The notes under the pieces: model-generated | What the model saw: only the letters and a program-made list of their open reading frames with translations | What the model was told of the DNA's origin: nothing | Databases searched by the model: none | Made by a program: the position numbers and the translations under genes | In this document: positions 28,411-37,363 of the stretch, piece by piece | Numbering within the stretch: the first letter of the stretch is position 1 | Layout: every line of letters begins with the position of its first letter | Source of the DNA: Sphingobium aromaticiconvertens | Lineage (GTDB): Bacteria > Pseudomonadota > Alphaproteobacteria > Sphingomonadales > Sphingomonadaceae | DNA length: 64,000 nt | Direction of reading: 5' to 3' | Assembly (NCBI RefSeq): GCF_037154075.1 | Contig: NZ_JBANRJ010000001.1 | Coordinates: 3,715,501-3,779,500, forward strand

Positions 28411-28761
28411 ATGAAGAAAAAAGCCCCCTCTGCTCCGCTCGTTACCATCCGGCCGCCGAAAAAAGCGGGGCTGCTGCGAAAGGCTGCCCGTATCGGCGCC
28501 ACGCTGGTGGCAACGCGCGTCGCGGCCTCCACGGGCAAGAAGGGTGCGATTGGATTGCTGGCTGGTATGGGCGCAAAGCGAATCATCACGCGCTATCCCG
28601 TGGGGGCGCTGGTGGTCAGCGGCGCCTATCTCGCCGGAACACTGTTTGAAACCAAGCGCGAGTTGGACCGAAAGAAGGCCGCCAAGCTGTTGCCCGATCG
28701 CAGCGCCACAACCGTCCGCATAGAGGATGCACGAGCGCGCAAGGCCAGGATCAAGGGCTGA
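28411..28761 (+). CDS. Basic protein of unknown function
   Basis: A 116-aa, Lys/Arg- and Ala-rich protein. Its middle (about 25-80: ARIGATLVATRVAAS, AIGLLAGMGAKRI, YPVGALVVSGAYLAG) has three short moderately hydrophobic stretches, possibly membrane-associated. The tail is charged (KRELDRKKAAKLL). No family recognised. Codon use matches its neighbours and a weak purine stretch precedes the ATG, so the gene is probably real. Confidence 0.6.
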   Translation: MKKKAPSAPLVTIRPPKKAGLLRKAARIGATLVATRVAASTGKKGAIGLLAGMGAKRIITRYPVGALVVSGAYLAGTLFETKRELDRKKAAKLLPDRSATTVRIEDARARKARIKG

Positions 28762-28816
28762 CACCTCCCGACGCTACCCTCTTGGCGATGTCCTGTACTG
28801 CGGCTACCCTCGTGCC

Positions 28817-29836
28817 ATGCACTTTTTCTCCGACAATGCGACACCGATCTGCCCGCAGGTGATGGCCGCGATCGCCGCCGCCGATCAGGCCGACCATGGC
28901 TATGATGGCGACGCCTGGAGCGCGCGGCTGGACGCGGCCTTTTCGACATTGTTCGAAACGCCCGTCAGCGCGTTGTGGGTCGCGACCGGAACAGCCGCCA
29001 ATTGCATCGCGCTCGCCACGCTCTGCCCGCCTTATGGTGGCATAATTTGCCATGAGGAAGCGCATGTGGAGGTGGACGAAGGTGGCGCGCCGGGCTTCTT
29101 CACCCATGGCGCAAAGCTGATGCCGCTGCCCGGCGATGGGGCGAAACTGACCCCCGCAACGATTGCGGCGAAGCTGGCGACGATCCGCAACGATGTGCAT
29201 CAGGTGCCAGTCCGCACGCTCACCATCACCAATGCGACCGAATATGGGCTGGTTTACACCCCGGATGAGGTCGCGGCGCTGGGCGCGGTTGCGAAGGCTT
29301 ATGACCTTGGCTTCCACATGGATGGCGCGCGTTTCGCCAATGCGGTCGCGCATCTGGGCTGCCGTCCGGCCGACCTGACATGGCGCGCAGGCGTGGACGC
29401 TCTGTCCTTCGGCTGCGTCAAGAATGGCGGGATGGTGGGCGAGGCACTGTTGTTCTTCGGTCCACAGGCCCCAGCGCGCACGGAGGAGGCACGCCGCTGG
29501 CGCAAGCGGTCGGGGCATCTTTTCTCCAAGGGCCGCTATCTCGCCGCTCAGATATTGGCGCTGCTGGACCATGACTTGTGGATCGCCAATGCCGCCGCCG
29601 CCAATGCCGCCGCGCAGGCGCTGGCGCAGGCGATTCCCGGCAGGTTGATACACCCCGTACAGGCGAATGAGCTATTCATACGCCTGTCCACCGACGAAGC
29701 GGCGACACTGCGCGCGCAAAGCTTCGACTTTTACGACTGGGGCACCGGCGCCGCGCGGCTTGTCACCAACTGGAGCCAGAGGCCAGAGCATGTCGCGCCG
29801 CTGGCCGACGCGCTGGTCCCACTCGCCCGTGGATAG
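28817..29836 (+). CDS. ltaE: Low-specificity L-threonine aldolase
   Basis: A 339-aa PLP enzyme of the beta-eliminating lyase family that splits threonine (and allo-threonine) to glycine and acetaldehyde. It begins MHFFSDNATPICPQVM. GFHMDGARFANAVAHLG supplies the PLP-contact Asp, and the Schiff-base Lys is in LSFGCVKNGGMVGEALL. The ATG at 28817 was chosen from homology; earlier in-frame codons overlap the preceding gene. Confidence 0.9.
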   Translation: MHFFSDNATPICPQVMAAIAAADQADHGYDGDAWSARLDAAFSTLFETPVSALWVATGTAANCIALATLCPPYGGIICHEEAHVEVDEGGAPGFFTHGAKLMPLPGDGAKLTPATIAAKLATIRNDVHQVPVRTLTITNATEYGLVYTPDEVAALGAVAKAYDLGFHMDGARFANAVAHLGCRPADLTWRAGVDALSFGCVKNGGMVGEALLFFGPQAPARTEEARRWRKRSGHLFSKGRYLAAQILALLDHDLWIANAAAANAAAQALAQAIPGRLIHPVQANELFIRLSTDEAATLRAQSFDFYDWGTGAARLVTNWSQRPEHVAPLADALVPLARG

Positions 29837-29848
29837 TACGGGCGCGGT

Positions 29849-30850
29849 TCAGGCGTCCGCGCCCCGCTCCTCCGCCACCACGGTCCGGCGCACGCGATGG
29901 GGCGCCATGTCGTCGATGCGGCTGCTGATCTGGTTTTCCGCCTTGGCCTGACGGACATTGCTGCCCGCCGGAATGCTGTGGGTCAGCCATACATTGCCGC
30001 CGATTACCGACCCCCGACCGATGATGATCCGCCCCAGCACCGTCGCACCGGAATAGATGATGACATCATCCTCCAGCACGGGATGGCGCGGTTCGGCCTT
30101 TTCCAGCTTGCCCTGCTCGTCCACCGTGAAGCTGCGCGCGCCCAGCGTGACACCCTGATACAGCCGCACCCGATTGCCGATGATCGCGGTTTCGCCGATG
30201 ACGACGCCGGTTCCATGATCGATGAAGAAACGCTCGCCAATGATGGCGCCGGGGTGGATGTCGATCCCGGTCTTGGAATGCGCCACTTCGGAGATGATCC
30301 GTGCCACCAACGGCGCGCCCAGACCGTGCAACTCATGCGCCAGACGATGGTGGATGATGGCAAGGATGGAGGGATAGCAGATCAACACCTCGTCCACGCT
30401 GCGTGCGGCAGGATCGCCCTCGAAGGCAGCCTCCACATCGGTGTCGAGCAGGACGCGCAGATCGGGCAGGCGCGAGGAGAAGGCACCGATGATCCGCGCG
30501 GCCTCGGCATCCAGTTCCTCCGCACTATTGTCCGGCCGGGCGTAATAGAGTTCCAGCCGAATCTGACCGTACAGGCGGCTGAGCGACGTCTGGAGCGTTT
30601 CAGCGACGAAGGCATCCTCATTGTCGATCCGCACAAAGCTGGGGCCCAGGCGCAACGGGAACAGCGCCCCGCACAGCGACATCATGATCTTCGTAATGTC
30701 CCCCCGCGAGGGGAAGCCCGCGCCGCCATATTCGGTATGATGGCTCTGCCCCTGCCGCCAGCGCGTCCGCGCTGCGGCGAGGCCCTGAACGAGCCGGTCG
30801 ATATCCCAATAATGCCCCTCCGTAAGGGGGTCTGTCCGTTCGTCGCTCAT
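29849..30850 (-). CDS. epsC: Serine O-acetyltransferase (EpsC type)
   Basis: A 333-aa enzyme that acetylates serine for cysteine synthesis. The C-terminal 170 residues form a left-handed beta helix of hexapeptide repeats (IDIHPGAIIGERFFIDHGTG, VVIGETAIIG, VLGRIIIGRGSVIGGNVWL) with the catalytic His/Asp in this region. The N-terminal 150 residues are the longer helical part seen in the EpsC branch. The ATG at 30850 is used; a longer ORF to 31039 would overlap the divergent peptidase gene. 12 bp separate its end from that of ltaE (convergent). Confidence 0.92.
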   Translation of the reverse strand: MSDERTDPLTEGHYWDIDRLVQGLAAARTRWRQGQSHHTEYGGAGFPSRGDITKIMMSLCGALFPLRLGPSFVRIDNEDAFVAETLQTSLSRLYGQIRLELYYARPDNSAEELDAEAARIIGAFSSRLPDLRVLLDTDVEAAFEGDPAARSVDEVLICYPSILAIIHHRLAHELHGLGAPLVARIISEVAHSKTGIDIHPGAIIGERFFIDHGTGVVIGETAIIGNRVRLYQGVTLGARSFTVDEQGKLEKAEPRHPVLEDDVIIYSGATVLGRIIIGRGSVIGGNVWLTHSIPAGSNVRQAKAENQISSRIDDMAPHRVRRTVVAEERGADA

Positions 30851-31012
30851 AAGCCTGTCACATACATGGTTGATCCGTGACCCTGGCTTAGCGGGCGAGC
30901 GGCTGCGGGCTAAACGAGTTTTCCTTGTCCACCTTGCTGTTTCTCTTTTCCGTCCATCCGATCGCCATGATAGGCACTGGGCCAGACGAAAGACCAAGCC
31001 AAGGGGAACACC

Positions 31013-32677
31013 ATGCGCACGACCCTCCATCCCTTCCACGCCATGAAGGCGCTGATGCTCGCTGGCTTTCTGTCAGGCAGCGCGCTGGCGCTGGCCGCAC
31101 CTGCGCCTAGCTTCGACATTGCGCGTGTGCGCGCCGACATCCAGACACTGTCGAGCGACGCCTTTGAAGGGCGCGGTCCGGCCACGGCGGGCGAGAAGAA
31201 GACGATCGATTATATCGCCGCGCAGATGAAGGCGGCCGGTGTAAAGCCTGCGGGCGACAAGAGCAGCTATTTCCAGAACGTCCCCCTGCTGCAATCCGAC
31301 ATCGTTGGCACGCCCCGCCTGTCGATGACCATCGGTGGCAAGGCGATACCGCTGGCGCAGGGCGAACAAATCGCCGTGCGCGCCGCCTCGACCGGGCAAG
31401 ATGCGGTGAAGATCGCGGAGGCGCCGCTGGTGTTTGTCGGCTATGGCGTCAAGGCGCCAGAGCGGAAGTGGGACGATTTCAAGGGCGTGGACCTGAAGGG
31501 CAAGATCATGGTCGTGCTGGTCAACGATCCCGATTTCGAGGGCGGCGAAAGCGATTTCGGCGGCAAGCTGATGACCTATTATGGTCGTTGGACCTATAAA
31601 TATGAGGAAGCCGCGCAACAGGGCGCGGCGGGCGTGCTGGTGATCCACGAAAACGAGCCAGCCTCCTATGGCTGGGCGACGGTCAAGAACAGCAATACCA
31701 ACACCATGTTCGACATCGTGCGAAAAGATCCCAAGGCTGCCCATACGCAGATGGAAGCCTGGATTCAGCGCGATCTGGCCGCCGAACTGTTCAAGGCGTC
31801 GGGCATCGACATCGAGGCCGCAAAGGCCGCCGCACGCAAGGCGGATTTCAAACCCATGCCGCTCAAAGCCACTATGGACGCCGACTATGCGGTGAAGGCG
31901 CAGGTCATCACCTCCTACAATGTCGCGGGCATGGTGCCGGGCAAGGGCCACCCAGACGAAACCGTCATCTACTCCGCCCATTGGGACCATCTGGGCGTCG
32001 GCCTGCCGGACGCGAAGGGCGACCGCATCTATAATGGCGCAAAAGACAATGCGTCGGGAATCGCCGCGTTGCTGGAATTGGCGCGTACCTTTGCCAAAGG
32101 GCCGCAACCCGATCGCACGGTGCTGTTTCTGGCGGTGACGGCAGAGGAAAAGGGTCTGCTGGGCACGGAATATTATGCCGACAATCCGCTACGCCCGCTG
32201 GCAAAGACGGTCGGTGTCCTCAACATGGATGGCCCCTTCGGGATTGAGAAGACGACCGATTTCAGCATTTCGGGTAACGCCAAGCTGGACCTGCTCACCA
32301 TGCTGACGGAAGAAGGCGCCAGGCAGGGCCGCAGCTATACGCCCGATGCACGGCCGGAAGCGGGCAGCTTCTATCGCTCCGACCATTTCCCCTTCGCCAA
32401 GCGCGGCGTCCCCGCCATCTCCTTCTCGGCCGGGCGAACGCTGGTCAATGGCGGACAGGTACGGGGCAAGGAATTACAGAATATCTATACGCGCGATCGT
32501 TATCACCAGCCCGCCGACGAATATGATCCGTCCTGGAATATGGACAGCGCGCCAGGCGACCTGACGATGCTCTATAATGTCGGGCGTGAACTGGCTGACG
32601 GGCGGAGCTGGCCCAACTGGTCGAGCGACAGCGAGTTCCGTGCCGCCCGCGATCAGAGCATGAGCAGCCGTCCATAA
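31013..32677 (+). CDS. Secreted M28-family zinc peptidase with PA domain
   Basis: A 554-aa exported aminopeptidase-like protein. A signal peptide ends near ALALAAPA. Residues about 125-270 contain a PA-type insert (LVFVGYGVKAPERKWDD, GVLVIHENEPASYGW). The M28 catalytic domain has zinc ligands in SAHWDHLG (His), GAKDNASG (bridging Asp), TAEEKGLLG (catalytic and metal Glu), LNMDGP (Asp) and YHQPADEY (His). It should release N-terminal amino acids from peptides in the periplasm. AAGGGG lies 8 nt before the ATG. Confidence 0.92.
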   Translation: MRTTLHPFHAMKALMLAGFLSGSALALAAPAPSFDIARVRADIQTLSSDAFEGRGPATAGEKKTIDYIAAQMKAAGVKPAGDKSSYFQNVPLLQSDIVGTPRLSMTIGGKAIPLAQGEQIAVRAASTGQDAVKIAEAPLVFVGYGVKAPERKWDDFKGVDLKGKIMVVLVNDPDFEGGESDFGGKLMTYYGRWTYKYEEAAQQGAAGVLVIHENEPASYGWATVKNSNTNTMFDIVRKDPKAAHTQMEAWIQRDLAAELFKASGIDIEAAKAAARKADFKPMPLKATMDADYAVKAQVITSYNVAGMVPGKGHPDETVIYSAHWDHLGVGLPDAKGDRIYNGAKDNASGIAALLELARTFAKGPQPDRTVLFLAVTAEEKGLLGTEYYADNPLRPLAKTVGVLNMDGPFGIEKTTDFSISGNAKLDLLTMLTEEGARQGRSYTPDARPEAGSFYRSDHFPFAKRGVPAISFSAGRTLVNGGQVRGKELQNIYTRDRYHQPADEYDPSWNMDSAPGDLTMLYNVGRELADGRSWPNWSSDSEFRAARDQSMSSRP

Positions 32678-32711
32678 GGATCGACAATCATTGAAGTGAA
32701 ATGCGCCATAA

Positions 32712-32740
32712 GGCGGGGCTATTCCATGCCCCGCCCATTT
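32712..32740 (+). terminator. Terminator-like hairpin after the M28 peptidase gene
   Basis: GGCGGGGC (32712-32719) pairs perfectly with GCCCCGCC (32728-32735), 8-nt loop, followed by CATTTCC. It lies 35 bp after the peptidase stop codon. Confidence 0.6.
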
Positions 32741-32880
32741 CCATCCATCGCCCGAAATCGCCTCCGCACAGCGGATGCCGACGTCTCAAAACTCGCAGCT
32801 CTCCCGCATTTCTCCAGACTAGCTTTACGCCTTGTTAGGTCCGAATCTCTAAATGGCGGAACGCCACAAGGAGATTCCGT

Positions 32881-33135
32881 ATGCCGGCCGTCCAGCCATC
32901 GCTCACACCAGCAGCAACTGAACCGTTACACCCTGATGCCACGATTGATGCAAGCCGCAACGTAAGCGCCATGCATATGGCGATCGAACAGGGTATGACG
33001 CCCGGCCTCGACATCATTGCTCCGCTATCCGGCCTGGACAGGGCCGTCGAAACGGCATCGCGATGGGCAGCCTATCCGGCGCTAGCCATCGCGGCGATCT
33101 TCATCGAGAGGCTCTTGAGGACCGCGTTTGCCTGA
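32881..33135 (+). CDS. Small protein with one C-terminal membrane helix
   Basis: An 84-aa ORF. AAGGAG is perfectly placed 8 nt before the ATG, the main reason to accept it. The N-terminal 60 residues are hydrophilic (PAVQPSLTPAATEPLHPD...), and the C-terminus has a hydrophobic segment (YPALAIAAIFIERLL). No family recognised. It lies at the left edge of the polysaccharide locus. Confidence 0.5.
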   Translation: MPAVQPSLTPAATEPLHPDATIDASRNVSAMHMAIEQGMTPGLDIIAPLSGLDRAVETASRWAAYPALAIAAIFIERLLRTAFA

Positions 33136-33460
33136 TCCTGCCGTAGATCATCATAAAATTGGCTCAGGTCGCCGGAATAGTCACCGGTTTTGGTTGCAAC
33201 GCAACATTGAATAGCGTTAGTCAGCAGCATCAAATGCAACCTGCGATACGGAAACCCTCTCACATCTAGAATTTGAGACGTTGAACAACACGCAGACGCT
33301 GCCCGGTGCGAGCGGCTGAATCGGTTGGAAAGATGATAAAGATGGACCAATCGCTCCCACACCATTACGAAACCCGATGCATATATGCCGGTTCCGCACA
33401 CACGATAACATATTGCAATCAGACGATCATTCACTGCATTGAGGGTATAAGGAGGTTCGC
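33136..33460. other. Non-coding gap before the sugar transferase gene
   Basis: About 325 bp, lower in GC than its surroundings. A minus-strand ORF (33072-33521) covers it but has no homology, no start signal and runs into two other genes, so I take it as chance. The 3' end carries the AAGGAGG of the next gene. The promoter of the sugar transferase gene must lie here, but I cannot fix it. Confidence 0.5.
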
Positions 33461-34846
33461 TTGTTCCTAACTTCCGGAATGCCCACGACAGAAACAGCCA
33501 AACTGTCAACGGCCACTTCAAAGCGTTTGTTTCGGCTTCACAGCTATGTCGGCCTGATGTTGCTCGACTGCGCCTTGATCGTAATGACCTTCCTTGTTGT
33601 TGAAGGTCTTGCGGTCAACAGCCTGACAAGCCTCCACGGCGTTAATGTCGCCGCGATGGTCATACTCATCTATCTTTGCATAGCCATAAATGGGCAGGCC
33701 TATTCGCTGGAGGCCTTGCAGTTTCCCAATGTTGCGGGCGGAAAAGCCCTGATTCACATGATACTGACGATGCTGGCGTCGCACAGCTTTCTGTACTTCG
33801 CCCATGTCGGCGATCAGATTTCCCGCCTGCCGTTCACGATCAGCATCGTAATCAGCGCTTTTCTGCTGGCCGCCGCGCGACGCCCTTATGCCAGCTATGT
33901 TCTCAGGATCGCTCGGGGTGATCTCACCAACGATCTGCTCATCAAGGATGGTGTTGCATTTGAGGCTCAGCCCCATGCTCATGTCGTCGATGCGGTGGAA
34001 GCCCACCTTCAGCCCGACCTCAACGATCCTTATATGCTGCATCGCCTGGGCTGCTGGCTTCAATCCTTCGATCGCGTAGTAATAGCCTGCCCGGCCGAAA
34101 ACGCCGCGCAATGGCGTTTGCTGCTTCAGGGCGCGAACATTCAGGGAGAAATCATCATCCCTGGCATCGACCTGAGCGGCGTGATCGGCGTCGGTTCGTT
34201 CGAGAATCGCTCGACACAGATCGTTTCCAAAGGCCCTCTCAGCATGGCGAATCGCGCCCAGAAGCGCATTTTCGATCTCGCCATTACTGCGCCCGCGCTC
34301 ATCCTGCTGGCGCCCCTTATGTTGATCGTGGCGATCGCAATCAAACTGGAAAGCCCTGGCCCCGTCTTCTTCCTGCAGGACCGCGTTGGACGAGGCAACC
34401 GGCTATTCAAGATCATGAAGTTTCGGAGCATGCGTGATGATCTGACTGATCATAGCGGCGCGATTTCGGCAAGTCGTGATGACCTTCGCATTACAAAGGT
34501 CGGCGCCATCATCCGGCGTACCAGCATTGACGAACTGCCACAGCTCATCAATGTCCTGCGCGGTGACATGAGCCTTGTTGGCCCTCGTCCTCATGCCCTG
34601 GGTTCAACGGCTGGCAACAAACCATTTTGGGAAGTCAGCCAGCTTTACTGGTGCCGTCACTCGCTCAAGCCAGGCATAACGGGTCTGGCCCAAGTCAGAG
34701 GTTTCCGGGGCGCGACCGAACAAGCACAGGATCTGGAAAACCGCCTGCGTGCCGACCTTGAGTATATCCAGAACTGGTCGTTCATGCGGGAGGTTCTTAT
34801 TCTGCTGGGCACACTTAGAGTCCTGGTGCACAAGAATGCATTCTGA
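33461..34846 (+). CDS. Polyprenyl-phosphate sugar-1-phosphate transferase (initiating enzyme)
   Basis: A 461-aa membrane enzyme that starts repeat-unit assembly by moving a sugar-1-phosphate to undecaprenyl phosphate. Four N-terminal helices (about 28-145), a central soluble part (about 150-265), then the bacterial sugar transferase domain: [62 protein letters not shown] and VGPRPHA. The TTG start at 33461 is chosen since AAGGAGG lies 5 nt upstream; the ATG at 33479 is 23 nt away from it. The sugar is probably glucose by analogy with sphingan starters (GelB/SpsB), not proven. Confidence 0.92.
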   Translation: MFLTSGMPTTETAKLSTATSKRLFRLHSYVGLMLLDCALIVMTFLVVEGLAVNSLTSLHGVNVAAMVILIYLCIAINGQAYSLEALQFPNVAGGKALIHMILTMLASHSFLYFAHVGDQISRLPFTISIVISAFLLAAARRPYASYVLRIARGDLTNDLLIKDGVAFEAQPHAHVVDAVEAHLQPDLNDPYMLHRLGCWLQSFDRVVIACPAENAAQWRLLLQGANIQGEIIIPGIDLSGVIGVGSFENRSTQIVSKGPLSMANRAQKRIFDLAITAPALILLAPLMLIVAIAIKLESPGPVFFLQDRVGRGNRLFKIMKFRSMRDDLTDHSGAISASRDDLRITKVGAIIRRTSIDELPQLINVLRGDMSLVGPRPHALGSTAGNKPFWEVSQLYWCRHSLKPGITGLAQVRGFRGATEQAQDLENRLRADLEYIQNWSFMREVLILLGTLRVLVHKNAF

Positions 34847-35070
34847 CCATGCTTGCTCGGCATCAATATGACATGGTGAATGAATGCCTGCTGGTGGGCA
34901 TCTTCCTTCCATAATACGACCGGAGAGATAGTGAATGGATGGCCCGCCGAGGGTTAACAGGCTTTCACGGTATGCAAGTTGGCACGAGCGATAGATGCCT
35001 GCACGCTGCTTCGTCACCTCAAGCGATGGTTACGGGTCATTAGGGGCCAGACCTGATGACACCGAGGCAA

Positions 35071-36153
35071 TCAGCTTGTCGGCATAGGGCAATTGCGATG
35101 GACCCGTTTCCCTTCCGCAGAGGATCGGTATTCCAATATGTATCGCACATCGCCGCCGAGGAAAAAAATGCTGCCCCTGGCTTTGGAGACTAGAGCATCG
35201 GCAAGAGAAGCGGCTTTCCTGTCGGCTCCCAAAAATGGCTTGAGCAGCAACAGTCCGGTCATATCCTTGTCTTGAGCCTGGCTGACGCCGGATCTGCGCT
35301 GTATCAACCCGCCGTCCCCCTTATGGGATGTCACGATTGCCCACGACAGTCTCGCCATCGCCTGGCGCTCGCCTGTCGAAAGAGGCATGGCCGTCAACTC
35401 GGCGAGCGAGGCCAGCGCTTCGGCGGCGAAAAGGTGATAATGACGCGCGCGCTCACCACGCCTCAGTTCTTCGGGCAACAGACCATCGACATCGATATCG
35501 CCCAGACCGTTCTTTAGCACAGTTCGGGCGTAGGCTATCATCGTACAATCACCCACGGCAAGGCCCGCCGCGCCGACAGACAAGCCGCCCCAATATTGCA
35601 GGTTGTTGACCCTGTTCATGTTCCGGGAAACGTAAAATTGTCGCACCAGGTTCGACATCTTGACCAGATAGGCTTTTATTCGATCGACCTCTGAGCCTCC
35701 CGGGAAGCTGTCGTCCGCCTTCATAAAGGCAATGCTCAAGGCGGCCGTCATCCATGTCGCGAAATGATGATCACTGTCGCTTTTCGGCTGAAGCAGGGCA
35801 TTGGTCTGCTGTAACGATAGAAAATGCGCGAGCAGACACCTTGAAATATCGGCCTTTCGCAGGGGGTCGGAAGTCGCGCGATAGGCATCGGCCATGCTCA
35901 CGATTTTGCTTACCGGATAGGTGACCCTTCGCCTGACCTCTTCCTGGCTGGACACCATCTCTGGATCGAAGCGAGAATGGCTCTTGTCGGAGGCGAGGTA
36001 GCGACCCTTCACCCCCATTTCCAAAGGAACGACACGAGGGGTCTCGCAGGCAAAGCCCTGCCTGGCAAAAGCAGGGTGAATTGCCAGTGCGACGCTGGCC
36101 GCAATTGAAAAAACGGTCCACCGCATAAGCGTTTGGCCGCTAGTGCAACGCAT
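35071..36153 (-). CDS. Alginate lyase-like (PL5) protein with altered active site
   Basis: A 360-aa exported protein. Signal peptide MRWTVFSIAASVALAIHPAFA. The body follows the PL5 alginate lyase pattern: RYLASDKSHSR (AlgL S.D..R loop), VNNLQYWGGLSVGAAGLA (AlgL NNH.YW), DVDGLLPEELRRGERARHYHLFAAEAL (AlgL LP.E..R..RA..YHNYA). The catalytic His of NNH is Leu here, and the catalytic Tyr of YHNY is Phe, while the Arg and Asn are kept. It may bind or cut another polymer, or be inactive. Start is uncertain: ATG 36153 (used) lies 7 nt after the upstream stop; 36126 is an alternative. The adjoining pyruvyl transferase gene is probably co-transcribed. Confidence 0.7.
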   Translation of the reverse strand: MRCTSGQTLMRWTVFSIAASVALAIHPAFARQGFACETPRVVPLEMGVKGRYLASDKSHSRFDPEMVSSQEEVRRRVTYPVSKIVSMADAYRATSDPLRKADISRCLLAHFLSLQQTNALLQPKSDSDHHFATWMTAALSIAFMKADDSFPGGSEVDRIKAYLVKMSNLVRQFYVSRNMNRVNNLQYWGGLSVGAAGLAVGDCTMIAYARTVLKNGLGDIDVDGLLPEELRRGERARHYHLFAAEALASLAELTAMPLSTGERQAMARLSWAIVTSHKGDGGLIQRRSGVSQAQDKDMTGLLLLKPFLGADRKAASLADALVSKARGSIFFLGGDVRYILEYRSSAEGKRVHRNCPMPTS

Positions 36154-36160
36154 GAATGCT

Positions 36161-37234
36161 TCAGTGAAATACAGCTTGAACCGCCTGATCCAGCTTGGCA
36201 TTCGCATCAAAGCATAGCCTCCTGTTAATATATGCCAGGCGCGGTTTTTTTTCGGGAAGGTCGCCGACATTTACGATGTTCTCGGCCAAACCAATATCTC
36301 CGAAGATGCTGATGATTTTTCGATCTTTGTGATTGTCCACGACCGGAACGGGCGCTGCCCCCATATAGGCGCCCATCAACAGGCTGTGAAGGCGATTGGA
36401 ATATATAGCCGATGCCCGGCCATATTTGTCAAAAGTCTCTTCGATGGACATGGCCTTGAGGAACTGGACATCGGGGCGATGGCCATATTTTTTCGCAAGA
36501 TGACGCATGAACGCATCATCCCTGCGGACCTGGGATATAAAAAGCAGGGGATGTTCATCAGAGCACTGGGCAACGATGCCATCGACAAAATTCTCCACAG
36601 AATTACGCTCCTGCTCGCCTCTGTCGACCCGGAACGAAAAGGCGATGGCATCCTTGTCCATGCTTTTGGGCTCTTTGGCATAGAGGCCGAACGACATGTC
36701 GGGTACCAGGCCGTCACAACGCAGGCGGAGTTCCTCCAGATGTAGAACCGTACCGCTATCCCGGACTAAATGCATCTTGGTCAGCCGCAAGCGGCTCTTC
36801 AGCAGCGCAGATGCACGTCGGCCCAGTCCGCTGTAGGATGCGCCAAGATGCACAAAATTGACGCCGAAAAGGGCCATGAAACGATAGGCGCAATTAATCA
36901 TCGTTCCGGTAGCAAAGGATAATCTCGACTTTTCGCCTCCGATCCCGCTCGGGAGGAAGAAATAATATACCCTCTGGCCTTTGAGGGATATGGATATGGA
37001 CCTGTATATTACCTCAACAAATCCATATTTTATGTGCTTTACCGTGCCATTATATCCAGAAAGATTAATAACATCTTCTGAAAAATGGATTGGAGCCTTT
37101 GATGTATCGATATAGATTTCTGAATAGGACGATATTTTCCGCAAAAGTTCTCTGTTGATCAGCGCGTCGCCAACATTCTCAAACTGCGTCTTTAAACGCA
37201 GGAAGCTGACATTATCTAATCTTTCGTTAACCAT
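36161..37234 (-). CDS. Polysaccharide pyruvyl transferase family protein
   Basis: A 357-aa protein of the PS_pyruv_trans family, which adds pyruvate ketals to sugars of exopolysaccharides. Landmarks are FENVGDALINRELLRK near the N-terminus, LVRDSGTVLHLEEL in the middle and the C-terminal SNRLHSLLMGAYMGAAPVPVVD, the family's donor-site block. Codon use is more AT-rich than in the neighbouring core genes, which suggests transfer. ATGs at 37234 and 37246 are both possible starts; AGGA before the first supports it weakly. Substrate unknown. Confidence 0.82.
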   Translation of the reverse strand: MVNERLDNVSFLRLKTQFENVGDALINRELLRKISSYSEIYIDTSKAPIHFSEDVINLSGYNGTVKHIKYGFVEVIYRSISISLKGQRVYYFFLPSGIGGEKSRLSFATGTMINCAYRFMALFGVNFVHLGASYSGLGRRASALLKSRLRLTKMHLVRDSGTVLHLEELRLRCDGLVPDMSFGLYAKEPKSMDKDAIAFSFRVDRGEQERNSVENFVDGIVAQCSDEHPLLFISQVRRDDAFMRHLAKKYGHRPDVQFLKAMSIEETFDKYGRASAIYSNRLHSLLMGAYMGAAPVPVVDNHKDRKIISIFGDIGLAENIVNVGDLPEKKPRLAYINRRLCFDANAKLDQAVQAVFH

Positions 37235-37363
37235 GTATTGGTCCATCCTGCAATATCTGGATGCGCTGAAGCGCTTGCTTCCGGATCTTCGCCCAGATTG
37301 CCCGGTCGATCGCATGATGATAGAAAGCTACAAATTTTCTACTAACGGGCGGGAATTTACATA

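Noticed and set aside
33072..33521. A 149-codon minus-strand ORF before the sugar transferase
   Set aside because: No start signal, no homology, Cys-rich random-looking translation, overlaps the start of the sugar transferase gene and the end of the small ORF.
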